This document shows positions 1-8,119 of a DNA stretch of 27,218 nt, piece after piece. The translations under genes and the position numbers were made by a program. The DNA comes from SIG440 sp045645905 (lineage in GTDB: Bacteria > Bacillota > Clostridia > Monoglobales > Monoglobaceae). Below the pieces are notes generated by a model. The model searched no databases and was not told the origin of the DNA. It saw only the letters and a list, made by a program, of their open reading frames with translations. The first letter of the stretch is position 1; each line of letters starts with the position of its first letter. The stretch covers positions 1-27,218 of the forward strand of contig JAZRJT010000085.1 of NCBI GenBank assembly GCA_045645905.1. Direction: 5' to 3'.

Positions 1-15
1 CTTATTTGTTTCCAA

Positions 16-1938
16 TTACATCAACTCACAAACCAAATCAGCATATTCAGCGGGGTTTTCAATATCAAGTCCTGCAATCAAAAGGCTTTGTGCATAAAGA
101 ATTTTGGCGTACTTTTCAGCTTTTTCTTTATCATTTTCAAAAGCAACCTTTAGTGATTCCATCACCTTGTGGTTGGGATTTATTTCAAGAACACGCTCTG
201 CCTTCATCTGACCCATTTCCGCACCACCCGGCATTGATTGGAAGTACTTTTCCATCTCCAATGTTATCGGGCCTTCGGTTGTAAGGCACACAGGATGGCT
301 TTTCAACTTGTTTGAAATTCTTACATTCGCCACCTTGCCCGAAAGGCTTTCCTTTACAAAAACAAGTAAATCCTTATTTTCTTCTGCGGACTTTTCAACA
401 TCCTTCTTTTCATCTTCGGTTTCAAATCCAAGGTCGTTGTCATTTACTGACTTAAACTGCTTTTCTTCATAAGTCATCAGCATCTGTACGACAAAATCAT
501 CAACGCTGTCGGTCATATAAAGAATTTCGTAACCCTTTTCCTTTACAAGCTCAGTCTGTGGCAGTTGGTCAATTTTTGTCACCGTTTCACCACTTGCAAA
601 GTAAATAAATTTCTGCTCTGCAGGCATACGGCTTATATATTCGGCAAGTGATACAAGCTTTCCCTCGGTTGATGAATAGAACATCAAAAGGTCTGAAAGC
701 AAATCCTTATGCATACCAAAATCATTTACAACACCGTATTTAAGCTGAATTCCAAACGCATTATAGAACTTATCATATCCTTCGCGGTCATCGGTCATCA
801 TCTTTTTAAGCTCTGATTTAATCTTCTTTTCAAGGTTATTCGCAATCACCTTCAGTTGCTTATCGTGCTGAAGAATTTCTCTCGAAATATTAAGTGATAA
901 ATTCTGTGAATCAACCACACCCTTGACAAATCTAAAATGCTCAGGAAGGAGGTCTGCACACTTGTCCATAATCATTACACCGCTTGTATAAAGCTGCAGA
1001 CCCTTTTCAAAGTCTTTGGTATAATATCCGTAAGGTGCTTTTGCAGGTATAAACAGCATTGCTTTATAATCAACCGCTCCCTCGGCACTTACACGGATTA
1101 CGCGAGCAGGGTCTTCCATATCAAAGAAGTGTTCTTTATAAAAAGACTTACATTCCTCATCCGAAATCTCCGATTTTGCCCTCTGCCAGATAGGAACCAT
1201 ACTATTGACAGTTTCGTTTTCAGTATATTTTTCCAGTGTAGTTTTCTTGTTTCCATTTTCGTCAACCTCTCCGGTTTCTACACTGCGGCTTTTTTCCATA
1301 TCCATCTTTATTGGATAACGTATGTAATCAGAGTACTTTTTAACCAAAGCTTTAATGCGATATGTATCAAGGAATTCCGTGTAATTTTCATCCTCGGTAT
1401 CATTCTTAATGTACATTATTATATCTGTACCAACTGCATCTTTATTACTCTCAGTAATGGTATATCCGTCAGCACCGGAAGATTCCCACACATATGCATT
1501 ATCCTGACCATAGGCTTTTGAAATAACCTTTACCTTGTCGCTTACCATAAATGCCGAATAAAAGCCCACACCAAACTGACCGATAATGTCAATATCATCC
1601 TTTTTCTTTTCGTCTTCAGTTAAATTATTCTTAAATTTAAATGAACCGCTGTTTGCAATAATACCAAGGTTTTTTTCCATATCCTCCTCGGTCATTCCTA
1701 TACCATTGTCTGAAACGGTTATAGTTCTTGCCTGCTTATCGATTTTTATATCAATTTTAAAATCGTTGCGGCTCATACCAACCTTATCATCCGTAAGAGA
1801 TATATAGCAGAGCTTGTCCAGTGCATCACTGGCATTTGATATAATTTCTCTAAGAAAAATTTCCTTGTGTGTGTAAATGGAATTAATCATAAGGTCAAGC
1901 AGTCTTTTTGACTCTGCCTTAAATTGTTTTTTGCTCAT
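16..1938 (-). CDS. htpG: Molecular chaperone HtpG (bacterial Hsp90)
   Basis: ATP-dependent cytosolic chaperone, a homodimeric GHKL-fold ATPase. The 640-residue protein has the usual length. The N-terminal nucleotide pocket shows ISNASDALDKL, the DNGIGM motif and the GQFGVGFYSAF lid/glycine segment; the middle and C-terminal dimerisation domains follow to the end. The reading frame stays open upstream to a TTG at 2004, but that codon lies inside the -35 box of the promoter I call at 1976-2004, so it cannot be the start. Two in-frame ATGs remain, at 1944 and 1938. The Shine-Dalgarno AAAGGCGG ends only 3 nt before the first and 9 nt before the second, so I prefer 1938 (MSKKQF...). No CIRCE element (HrcA) or CtsR heptad repeat is visible upstream, so classical heat-shock repressor control is not supported. 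It is transcribed alone, divergently from gatCAB. Confidence 0.97.
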   Translation of the reverse strand: MSKKQFKAESKRLLDLMINSIYTHKEIFLREIISNASDALDKLCYISLTDDKVGMSRNDFKIDIKIDKQARTITVSDNGIGMTEEDMEKNLGIIANSGSFKFKNNLTEDEKKKDDIDIIGQFGVGFYSAFMVSDKVKVISKAYGQDNAYVWESSGADGYTITESNKDAVGTDIIMYIKNDTEDENYTEFLDTYRIKALVKKYSDYIRYPIKMDMEKSRSVETGEVDENGNKKTTLEKYTENETVNSMVPIWQRAKSEISDEECKSFYKEHFFDMEDPARVIRVSAEGAVDYKAMLFIPAKAPYGYYTKDFEKGLQLYTSGVMIMDKCADLLPEHFRFVKGVVDSQNLSLNISREILQHDKQLKVIANNLEKKIKSELKKMMTDDREGYDKFYNAFGIQLKYGVVNDFGMHKDLLSDLLMFYSSTEGKLVSLAEYISRMPAEQKFIYFASGETVTKIDQLPQTELVKEKGYEILYMTDSVDDFVVQMLMTYEEKQFKSVNDNDLGFETEDEKKDVEKSAEENKDLLVFVKESLSGKVANVRISNKLKSHPVCLTTEGPITLEMEKYFQSMPGGAEMGQMKAERVLEINPNHKVMESLKVAFENDKEKAEKYAKILYAQSLLIAGLDIENPAEYADLVCELM

Positions 1939-1975
1939 TTTCATAACCCGCCTTTCTTTACTATTACAAAGAAAT

Positions 1976-2004
1976 ATGATATCACTTTTCAGCACACAAG
2001 TCAA
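1976..2004 (-). promoter_or_regulatory. Sigma-A promoter of htpG
   Basis: On the minus strand TTGACT (1999-2004) is followed after exactly 17 nt by TATCAT (1976-1981). Both boxes match the vegetative consensus at 5 of 6 positions. Transcription would begin about 30 nt upstream of the htpG start. A GGTAAAATAA element (2009-2018) sits immediately upstream of the -35 box. Confidence 0.8.
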
Positions 2005-2065
2005 CCAAGGTAAAATAATTTAATAATTTTTTAAAACTCACTCAAAAAAATCTTTAAATTATATA

Positions 2066-2094
2066 TTGCAAAACAAGTATAAAAATGGTAAAAT
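2066..2094 (+). promoter_or_regulatory. Sigma-A promoter of gatCAB
   Basis: TTGCAA (2066-2071), a 17-nt spacer and TAAAAT (2089-2094). The -10 box matches consensus at 5 of 6 positions and the -35 box at 4 of 6. The -10 box lies inside the left arm of the inverted repeat at 2086-2116, so protein binding there would compete with RNA polymerase. Confidence 0.6.
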
Positions 2095-2116
2095 AAAAGA
2101 TAACGTTATTTTACCA
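2086..2116. repeat. 11-bp perfect inverted repeat over the gatC promoter (candidate operator)
   Basis: Arms TGGTAAAATAA (2086-2096) and TTATTTTACCA (2106-2116) are perfect reverse complements separated by 9 nt. The dyad covers the -10 box and the expected transcription start of gatC. A third, direct copy of the inner 10-mer GGTAAAATAA lies at 2009-2018, beside the htpG -35 box. The position suits a repressor operator. A transcript starting here would contain only the right arm, so an RNA hairpin is less likely. I do not recognise the motif as belonging to a known regulator. Confidence 0.6.
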
Positions 2117-2135
2117 ATTAAAAGGAAGTGACTAT

Positions 2136-2420
2136 ATGTTATCAATGGACAACCTAAAGCTCCTTTGTGAGCTTTCAAAGCTGCATCTTTCAGAAGATGA
2201 GATGAAGGACTACCAACAAGAAATGACCGATATCATAAATCTTATGGATACTATCGGCGATTCAGATTTTGAATATAACCCTATTGATATGACAAATGCG
2301 GTTCCCTTTGGCGAATTGCGCGGCGACAACATCGAAACATTTGACAATATGGAAGGTATCGTAGGCAACGGTCCCGAAGTTATTGCAAATCAGTTTGTTG
2401 TTCCAAAAATTGTAGACTAA
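2136..2420 (+). CDS. gatC: Asp-tRNA(Asn)/Glu-tRNA(Gln) amidotransferase subunit C
   Basis: Small scaffold subunit of the GatCAB amidotransferase, which wraps around GatA and holds it to GatB. At 94 residues it is the normal size. The family signature is visible: an N-terminal helix pair (LCELSKLHLSEDEM...), the mid-region helix ending in LMDTIGDSDF, and the C-terminal QFVVPKIVD, matching the conserved 'F-x-VPK-hydrophobic' end. The AAGGAAGTG ribosome-binding site places the start at 2136; a second ATG at 2145 is possible. It is first in the gatC-gatA-gatB operon, 12 nt before gatA. Confidence 0.95.
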   Translation: MLSMDNLKLLCELSKLHLSEDEMKDYQQEMTDIINLMDTIGDSDFEYNPIDMTNAVPFGELRGDNIETFDNMEGIVGNGPEVIANQFVVPKIVD

Positions 2421-2432
2421 GGAGGTGCCGAT

Positions 2433-3866
2433 ATGACAAATTTAACAGAACTCAGAAAACAGCTTGACGCAAAAGAAATTTCATCGGTTGAGCTTACAAA
2501 AAGTTATCTTGATAAAATTGACAAATACGAAAATCTCGGTGCCTTTAACACCGTATGTCAGGAAGAAGCCCTTGCCGCAGCAGAGAATGCTGACAAGAAA
2601 ATTGCAGAAGGTGATATTTCCGCTCTTACAGGTATTCCCCTGGCAATAAAGGACAACATCTGCACAAAGGATATAAAAACAACGTGCTCATCAAAAATGC
2701 TTGCTGAATATGCTCCCCCCTATAATGCAACAGTTATGGAAAAGCTGAACGCTCAGGGAATTGTCACCCTGGGTAAAACATCTATGGACGAATTTGCTAT
2801 GGGCGGCTCTTCACAGACATCAGCACTCTCAAAGCCAAAGAATCCCTTTGACACATCTAAAGTTCCCGGCGGTTCATCAGGCGGTAGCGCAGTTGCAGTT
2901 GCGGCAGGTCTATGTGCGGCGGCACTTGGCTCCGACACAGGCGGCTCTGTCCGTCAGCCCGCATCATTTTGCGGAATTACGGGTATGAAACCAACTTACG
3001 GCACAGTTTCACGTTTTGGGCTTGTTGCCTTTGGCAGCTCACTTGACCAGATTGGTCCTATGGCAAATTCGGCCGAAGATTGCGGTATTATCCTTAATGC
3101 AATCGCCGGTCAGGACGTCCACGACAGAACAACCAGACGCCACAATATAGACTTTAACTCTACTTTAGGTAAAGACATAAAAGGTCTTAAAATTGGAATC
3201 CCTCGGGAATTCTACGGCGAAGGTATTGACGCCGAGGTTAAGGATGCCGTTATGAAGGTTGCAAAATTCTATGAAGAAATGGGTGCAGAGCTTATAGAAG
3301 TTTCAATGCCCACTCTTAAATATGCGGTTTCGGCATACTACCTTCTTGCCTGTGCTGAGGCAAGCTCAAACCTTTCACGATATGACGGTGTTAAATACGG
3401 CTACCGCACAGCATCACCCGAAAGCTATGACGAGCTTATTAAGAAAACCCGCGCCGAGGGCTTTGGTACAGAGGTTAAAAGAAGAATTCTTCTTGGCACC
3501 TATGCACTATCCAGCGGTTATTATGATGCATATTACAAAAAGGCTCTCGCTGTTCGTCAGCAGTTCCGTCTTGAGCATGACGAAATCTTTAAAAAATGTG
3601 ATGTAATGCTCACACCTACCGCACCAACAGTTGCATACGGAATCGATGCAAACATTGATGACCCAGTAAAGATGTACCTTGCCGATGTTTGTACTGTTAC
3701 TGCAAACATTGCGGGTATTCCTGCAATCTCGGTTCCCTGCGGTGTTAATTCCGATGGTATGCCTATCGGCTTTTCAATCTCAGCAAAGAGATTTGATGAT
3801 GCAAAAGTTATTCAGTTTGCGGATGCTTATGAAAAGAATTTTTCACATCCCACAGTAAATATTTAA
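2433..3866 (+). CDS. gatA: Asp-tRNA(Asn)/Glu-tRNA(Gln) amidotransferase subunit A (amidase)
   Basis: Glutaminase subunit of GatCAB. It hydrolyses glutamine and passes ammonia through a channel to GatB for amidation of Glu-tRNA(Gln) and/or Asp-tRNA(Asn). The 477-residue protein belongs to the amidase-signature family. The Lys-cisSer-Ser triad is readable: Lys73 in IPLAIKDNI, Ser148 in VPGGSSGGS, and Ser172 in SDTGGSVRQPA. The spacing equals that of the characterised family members. The start follows a near-perfect AAGGAGGTG. The gap to gatB is 15 nt, so the three subunits should be made together. Confidence 0.97.
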   Translation: MTNLTELRKQLDAKEISSVELTKSYLDKIDKYENLGAFNTVCQEEALAAAENADKKIAEGDISALTGIPLAIKDNICTKDIKTTCSSKMLAEYAPPYNATVMEKLNAQGIVTLGKTSMDEFAMGGSSQTSALSKPKNPFDTSKVPGGSSGGSAVAVAAGLCAAALGSDTGGSVRQPASFCGITGMKPTYGTVSRFGLVAFGSSLDQIGPMANSAEDCGIILNAIAGQDVHDRTTRRHNIDFNSTLGKDIKGLKIGIPREFYGEGIDAEVKDAVMKVAKFYEEMGAELIEVSMPTLKYAVSAYYLLACAEASSNLSRYDGVKYGYRTASPESYDELIKKTRAEGFGTEVKRRILLGTYALSSGYYDAYYKKALAVRQQFRLEHDEIFKKCDVMLTPTAPTVAYGIDANIDDPVKMYLADVCTVTANIAGIPAISVPCGVNSDGMPIGFSISAKRFDDAKVIQFADAYEKNFSHPTVNI

Positions 3867-3881
3867 GGAGGTAAAAAAACA

Positions 3882-5306
3882 ATGTGTGCTAAATACGATA
3901 CAGTCATCGGTCTTGAAATTCATGCCGAGCTTTCAACAAAAACTAAAGCATTCTGCACCTGCGATGCCTCCTTCGGTGGCGACCCCAACACACACATCTG
4001 CCCTGTATGTACGGGTCAGCCCGGTGCTCTGCCAATAATTAATTTTGAGGCGGTAAACTATGCAATCCGTGCAGGTCTTGCATTTGGTTGTGATATCAAT
4101 CGCTACTCACGCTTTGACAGAAAGAATTATTTCTACCCCGACCTTCCCAAAGCATATCAGATTTCACAGCTTGATTTACCCCTGTGTATCAACGGTAAGA
4201 TTGAGCTTTCAACAGGAACGGTTGTAAGAATTCATCAAATTCACCTTGAGGAAGATGCCGGCAAGCTTGTTCACGACGATTATCACGGACAAAGCTGGGC
4301 AGACTACAACAGATGCAGTGTGCCTCTAATTGAAATTGTGTCTGAGCCTGACATTACCTCTGCAGAAGAGGCAGCCGAGTTTGTTTCAAAGATTGCTCTT
4401 TACCTTAAATACCTCAATGTCTGCGATGCAAAAATGCAGGAAGGCTCAATCCGTGCCGATGTCAATGTTTCATTAAAGCCTGCAGGCTCTACCGTTCTCG
4501 GTGACAGAGCGGAAATCAAAAATCTTAACTCCTTCCGTTCAATTCAAAGGGCAATCGAGTGCGAAATTGAAAGACAGACACAAATTCTTGACGAAGGCGG
4601 CAAGGTTGTTCAGGAAACAAGACGTTTTGACGATGCAACCGGCACCACTTCATCACTTCGAAGCAAGGAAAATGCCAACGACTATCGATATTTTCCCGAG
4701 CCTGATATTCTGGCTGTTACCTTTACCGATGAGGATATCGAAAGAGCAAAGAGTGAAATCCCTCTTCTCCCTCACGAAAGAGTGAACAAATATATAAACG
4801 AATACAAGCTAACCGACGAGGATGCAAGGGTTCTTACCCTCGAAAAATACATTTCGGATTTCTATGACGAAACTGTTGCAATCTACCCCGAATATAAGAG
4901 TGTTGCAAATATGTTCTTAACCGAGGTTATGCGCCGTGTAAAGGAAACCGACACCGAAGAAATCCCCGTTTCGGCAAAAGACTTTGCAAAGGTTTGCGAA
5001 ATGGCTGACAAAAACACCGTTAACCGCAACGACGCAAAAACAATTATCCGCTTTATGTTTGAAGAAGGCGGTGACCCCATGGAAATCGCAAAGGAAAATA
5101 ACTTTATTGTGGAAGAAGACCTTTCTGCAATCAATGATTTTATTGATAATCTTTTTGCAGAACGTCAGGACCTTGTCGAAGACTATAAAAACGGAAAAAC
5201 CTCCGTCTTTGGCTTCTTTATGGGTCAGGCAAACAGAGGCCTTCAGGGCAAGGCAACTCCCAAATCAATCAAGGAATGTCTTGAACAAAAACTTAAAAGT
5301 TTATAA
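3882..5306 (+). CDS. gatB: Asp-tRNA(Asn)/Glu-tRNA(Gln) amidotransferase subunit B
   Basis: tRNA-binding and kinase/amidation subunit of GatCAB; it phosphorylates the mischarged aminoacyl group with ATP and accepts ammonia from GatA. The 474-residue product begins with the typical 'YDTVIGLEIHAELSTKTK' cradle. It retains a likely zinc site, CTC ... CPVC at about residues 26-47, followed by TGQPGALPIIN. The C-terminal helical and YqeY-like tail domains are present (ending '...GQANRGLQGKATPKSIKECLEQKL'). An AAGGAGG ribosome-binding site precedes the ATG. A rho-independent terminator follows the stop codon within 10 nt, closing the operon. Confidence 0.97.
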   Translation: MCAKYDTVIGLEIHAELSTKTKAFCTCDASFGGDPNTHICPVCTGQPGALPIINFEAVNYAIRAGLAFGCDINRYSRFDRKNYFYPDLPKAYQISQLDLPLCINGKIELSTGTVVRIHQIHLEEDAGKLVHDDYHGQSWADYNRCSVPLIEIVSEPDITSAEEAAEFVSKIALYLKYLNVCDAKMQEGSIRADVNVSLKPAGSTVLGDRAEIKNLNSFRSIQRAIECEIERQTQILDEGGKVVQETRRFDDATGTTSSLRSKENANDYRYFPEPDILAVTFTDEDIERAKSEIPLLPHERVNKYINEYKLTDEDARVLTLEKYISDFYDETVAIYPEYKSVANMFLTEVMRRVKETDTEEIPVSAKDFAKVCEMADKNTVNRNDAKTIIRFMFEEGGDPMEIAKENNFIVEEDLSAINDFIDNLFAERQDLVEDYKNGKTSVFGFFMGQANRGLQGKATPKSIKECLEQKLKSL

Positions 5307-5312
5307 AACACC

Positions 5313-5340
5313 AAACGGGCAAAATTTTTGCCCGTTTTAA
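5313..5340 (+). terminator. Rho-independent terminator after gatB
   Basis: AAACGGGCAA pairs with TTGCCCGTTT around a short AT loop and is followed by a short T run. It starts 7 nt after the gatB stop codon. The next gene begins only 19 nt further on, so this hairpin would sit in the leader of that gene if transcription reads through from gatB. Confidence 0.8.
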
Positions 5341-5358
5341 CGTTGAGGTGACAATAAT

Positions 5359-5559
5359 ATGATTAGCTATGCTCCACTATACGAAACGCTTAAACGCAAA
5401 AATCTATCCACATACAAGCTTATCAAAGATTACAATATCAGCAGAGGCCTTCTTGACCGACTGCGGCACAACAAACCAATAAGCACGGTTACTTTAAACG
5501 ACCTGTGTCGCATCCTTGATTGCAAGGTTCAGGACGTTATGGTTTATATTGAAGATTAA
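5359..5559 (+). CDS. Small Cro/CI-type helix-turn-helix regulator
   Basis: A 66-residue protein consisting almost entirely of one Cro/CI-type HTH domain (family resembling Pfam HTH_26). The helices read LYETLKRKNLSTYKLIKDYNISRGLLDRLRHNK, then STVTLNDLCRILDCKVQDVMVYI; the last part is the typical 'L..IC..L.C...D...Y' ending. It should bind DNA as a dimer; the target is unknown. GAGGTGA precedes the ATG at good spacing. It lies 19 nt downstream of the gatB terminator, leaving no room for a promoter between them. It is either expressed by read-through or from a weak promoter inside the end of gatB (TTGAAC at 5281 with TATAAA at 5302, spacing poor). No phage or transposon genes accompany it. Confidence 0.85.
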   Translation: MISYAPLYETLKRKNLSTYKLIKDYNISRGLLDRLRHNKPISTVTLNDLCRILDCKVQDVMVYIED

Positions 5560-5587
5560 CAAAGGCTCCCGTCTAGGGAGCCTTTGT
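5559..5587. terminator. Bidirectional terminator between the HTH gene and the SLH gene
   Basis: A perfect 12-bp stem (ACAAAGGCTCCC / GGGAGCCTTTGT) with a 5-nt loop lies between two convergent genes. It overlaps the last base of the HTH stop codon and ends 4 nt before the SLH stop codon on the other strand. T runs are short on both sides (TTTGTGTT on plus, TTTGTTAATC on minus), but the stem is strong and serves both directions. Confidence 0.85.
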
Positions 5588-5591
5588 GTTG

Positions 5592-6248
5592 CTATTCTTC
5601 AAAACTCATTATTCTTAAAGTTTTCTTTTCTGTTCCTGCACTTCCGTCTAAAATTGCATAACTTGTTGAGCCGTCGGGGCTCCAACTAGTTTGAGCCATC
5701 AGAGGGATATCTAGTGCCACGGCAAACATTGTCGCCACATCGCCCCTGATTGCAGGAACATCTACCTCCAGCATCAAACCTTCTGTAAGTCCAATTTTCT
5801 GTGCTGTGCGTGTATATCCCATAGGGTAGCCGCCCGTCTGGTCTGCCATCGGGCTATAGCCCAAGGCAACAATCAACATCTTGATAATTTCCTCATTGGT
5901 GATTGTGGCTTCGGGATTGAAATTTCCATTTTCGTCACCCACTACAATTCCAAGCTCCTTTACGCAATTAATATAATTCTTTGCCCAATGGGTATCAGGA
6001 ACATCAGGAAAGGCGCTGCTTTCAACATTATCTGCAAAGCTGTCGGCAGTTAGGCCTTGAACTACACATATCATTTTTGCCGCCTCGGCACGAGTAATGG
6101 TGTCCTCAAGACGCATATTGCCGTCTTCATCCCCCACCATAATCTTCAAGTCCTTCAAATCCTTTAACTGTTCATCACTTGGAGCCGCAAAGGCAACAAC
6201 TGATAATGACATAATAAGTACAAGTATACAAGAAATAAGTTTTTTCAT
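5592..6248 (-). CDS. Exported SLH-domain protein, third gene of the BlaI/M56 operon
   Basis: A 218-residue secreted protein. The N-terminus MKKLISCILVLIMSLSVVAFA is a clear signal peptide, with cleavage likely after AFA. S-layer homology repeats follow: a first one lacking its front half (LKIMVGDEDGNM...ITRAEAAKMICVV, about 33-66), a full one (FPDVPDTHWAKNYINCVKELGIVVGD...ITNEEIIKMLIVAL, about 85-148), and a third degenerate one (about 160-190). SLH domains normally anchor proteins to pyruvylated secondary cell-wall polymer. Apart from a roughly 30-residue tail, no other catalytic or structural domain is present. It starts 17 nt after the M56 gene, so it should be co-transcribed with, and under control of, the BlaI-type repressor. 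Its function beyond wall binding is unknown. Confidence 0.85.
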   Translation of the reverse strand: MKKLISCILVLIMSLSVVAFAAPSDEQLKDLKDLKIMVGDEDGNMRLEDTITRAEAAKMICVVQGLTADSFADNVESSAFPDVPDTHWAKNYINCVKELGIVVGDENGNFNPEATITNEEIIKMLIVALGYSPMADQTGGYPMGYTRTAQKIGLTEGLMLEVDVPAIRGDVATMFAVALDIPLMAQTSWSPDGSTSYAILDGSAGTEKKTLRIMSFEE

Positions 6249-6265
6249 ATCGCATTTCCCTTTCG

Positions 6266-7702
6266 TTAATAAATTATATATTCGCTTTCAATTTTCCAGT
6301 TATTCCGCATTGTACCTCTCAGCACAATATCGTAAACCCTATTTCTATCCAATCCGTCTATCACATATGATGCTGAATGTGACACAGGAATACTAAAGCT
6401 GTGAACTTCTCTTCCGCTTTCACCGTCATTGACAAATACATCAATTACCTCCTGAGCATTTGAACGGATGTCCAGCCTGATACATCCAACTTCATCAGGC
6501 TTTATATCGGGAATAATCCGTGTATCTCCACCCTCGGAATTAAACTCGCCCACAATAGCAGATTTTTTAACAACCTCGGTTTGTGGTTCTTCGGTTGGTT
6601 GTGTATCCGATACATTTGTTTCTAATGCATCGTTATCCTCAATTCTTTCTTCCATTTCGGTAATAGTTGAAAAATCGGTCTTTTCTTCCTTTTCTGGGAA
6701 CTCCTCTTTATCGGCAACAAGAACACGCTTAACCGGTTGGCTGTCTTGCTGGGCACTGCCTGCTATTATGCCACAGACATAAACCGAACAAAAGGTAATT
6801 ATCATTGCCGTCGCAACACCTATCGCACTGATTACAGGTTTGGGTTTACCGCCTTTGCTTATAGCCACAAATCGTCTTTTCAGACATTTCCCGCCTGACG
6901 ATAACCCTGCCGCAAGAAAATTTTTAAAATCAATTTCTTTTTGAGAAACCTCAAGGATTGTATGCATGTACTCATGTCTCTCTCGGCCGCACATATGCTC
7001 CGCCGCTAGAGCATCGCATGAAATTTCACAGGCTTCGTTTATCTGCCTTGCAAGATGATATATCAACGGATTAAACCAGTGAATGCATTTCACCAATGCT
7101 GCAAACCACTTTATGCTGACATCATTACGCCGTATATGAACACCCTCGTGAGCAGTTATGTACCGCATTTTGTCTGTGTTATACAATTCTTGCGGGATAT
7201 AAAGAACAGCCTTTAAGCCACCAAAGAGGATTGGTGCAGCCACTCTTTCACTAATGCGGATTTCAGCTTTTCCAAATTTACATCCATAGACAGAGTTTTT
7301 ATATAAGACCTTTTTCAAAACAGTATTTGCTACAACCGTTTTAATAAATAAACCTGTTGCAAACACAAGCCATACACACGCAATAATATCAAAGCCCTTC
7401 ATCCCATCTGTCTGCACCGGTTGGGAGATATATACTCCGCTGTAATCCTCAAATACAGAAATTTCACCGGAAGACTTTGCCGATACAGTATTAATCGCTT
7501 GTGAAACTGCCTGCGGCAACCTTAGTTCTGTATTTATTTTTAAAGGACAAATCATCACAATCAAAGCCGTAAGCCATATGTAAAACTGCCATCTTACTCC
7601 GAAAAATCTTTCTGTCAGAGGTTTTACCGCAAGCAATAGTAAAAAAAGCACACTCCCCACAGCTGACATTATCAGTACCGATATAAACATTTCGGCAAGC
7701 AT
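6266..7702 (-). CDS. BlaR1/MecR1-like M56 family membrane metalloprotease with a novel ectodomain
   Basis: A 478-residue integral membrane protein of the M56 peptidase family. Membrane segments appear at about 5-27, 36-53, 103-122 and 290-313, the BlaR1 layout. The zinc-protease motif HEGVH (HExxH, 185-189) lies between segments 3 and 4, and a third ligand is likely Glu226 in the CEISCD segment. In BlaR1 the protease is triggered by an outside ligand and removes the BlaI repressor. Here the outside portion (about 315-478) is an acidic Thr/Glu-rich linker followed by some 90 residues of beta-type sequence, with no penicillin-binding STxK motif. The signal is therefore probably not a beta-lactam acylation. 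It begins 15 nt after the blaI-like stop codon behind GAGGAGG and is followed at 17 nt by the SLH gene. Confidence 0.88.
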   Translation of the reverse strand: MLAEMFISVLIMSAVGSVLFLLLLAVKPLTERFFGVRWQFYIWLTALIVMICPLKINTELRLPQAVSQAINTVSAKSSGEISVFEDYSGVYISQPVQTDGMKGFDIIACVWLVFATGLFIKTVVANTVLKKVLYKNSVYGCKFGKAEIRISERVAAPILFGGLKAVLYIPQELYNTDKMRYITAHEGVHIRRNDVSIKWFAALVKCIHWFNPLIYHLARQINEACEISCDALAAEHMCGRERHEYMHTILEVSQKEIDFKNFLAAGLSSGGKCLKRRFVAISKGGKPKPVISAIGVATAMIITFCSVYVCGIIAGSAQQDSQPVKRVLVADKEEFPEKEEKTDFSTITEMEERIEDNDALETNVSDTQPTEEPQTEVVKKSAIVGEFNSEGGDTRIIPDIKPDEVGCIRLDIRSNAQEVIDVFVNDGESGREVHSFSIPVSHSASYVIDGLDRNRVYDIVLRGTMRNNWKIESEYIIY

Positions 7703-7717
7703 ATCATTTCCTCCTCA

Positions 7718-8083
7718 TTACAGATTAAACAGCTTTCTCAGCTCGTCAATATCCTCTTTGGTTACATCACCGCTACCTATAAGAGACGCCGCAAGTTCAC
7801 GGGCAGAGCCGCCATACAGCCGTGAAATCAGCTTCGATGTTTGCTCCTTCTTATACTCCTCACGCATAAGAATTGGTGAGTAATGAATAACACGGTTAAC
7901 CTTTTCAGACCTGACAATACCTTTTTCAGCAAGCCTAAGAAGCATTGTCCCCACTGTATTATACTTCCACTTAGCATCCGCAACACCATCGCAGACCGCC
8001 TGAATGCTAAGAGGCTTGTCCGCAGACCACAAAACCTCCATAATTTCAAGCTCGGCTACGCTGATATCTTTTGCATCCTTCAC
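7718..8083 (-). CDS. BlaI/MecI/CopY-family transcriptional repressor
   Basis: A winged-helix repressor, 121 residues, normal for the BlaI/MecI family. The N-terminal DNA-binding half reads ISVAELEIMEVLWSADKPLSIQAV...KWKYNTVGTMLLRLAEKGIV, including the conserved 'W.YNTV.TML.RL..KG' recognition helix. The C-terminal half should dimerise. I place the start at the GTG at 8083 because GGGGGTGAT, close to a perfect Shine-Dalgarno, lies 4 nt upstream; an in-frame GTG at 8092 overlaps that site and is unlikely. It is the first gene of the operon with the M56 protease. Two operator-like dyads in its own promoter (8120-8163) indicate autorepression. Confidence 0.92.
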   Translation of the reverse strand: MKDAKDISVAELEIMEVLWSADKPLSIQAVCDGVADAKWKYNTVGTMLLRLAEKGIVRSEKVNRVIHYSPILMREEYKKEQTSKLISRLYGGSARELAASLIGSGDVTKEDIDELRKLFNL

Positions 8084-8119
8084 ACATATCACCCCCGTAA
8101 TAATTTTTGCAAAAAACTA

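Noticed and set aside
937..1521. A 194-codon plus-strand open frame inside htpG
   Set aside because: It is antisense to the conserved htpG coding sequence, has no recognisable domain or ribosome-binding site, and its composition is that of a complementary-strand shadow.
1945..2135. CIRCE or CtsR heat-shock operator upstream of htpG
   Set aside because: Neither TTAGCACTC-N9-GAGTGCTAA nor tandem GGTCAAA heptads are present.
5359..5559. Prophage or integrated-element repressor
   Set aside because: The HTH protein resembles phage-type repressors, but no integrase, attachment repeat or phage gene is nearby and all flanking genes are core.
6266..8083. Beta-lactam resistance locus
   Set aside because: BlaI and an M56 protease are present, but there is no beta-lactamase, no mecA-type gene and no penicillin-binding sensor motif, so the resistance label is not supported.
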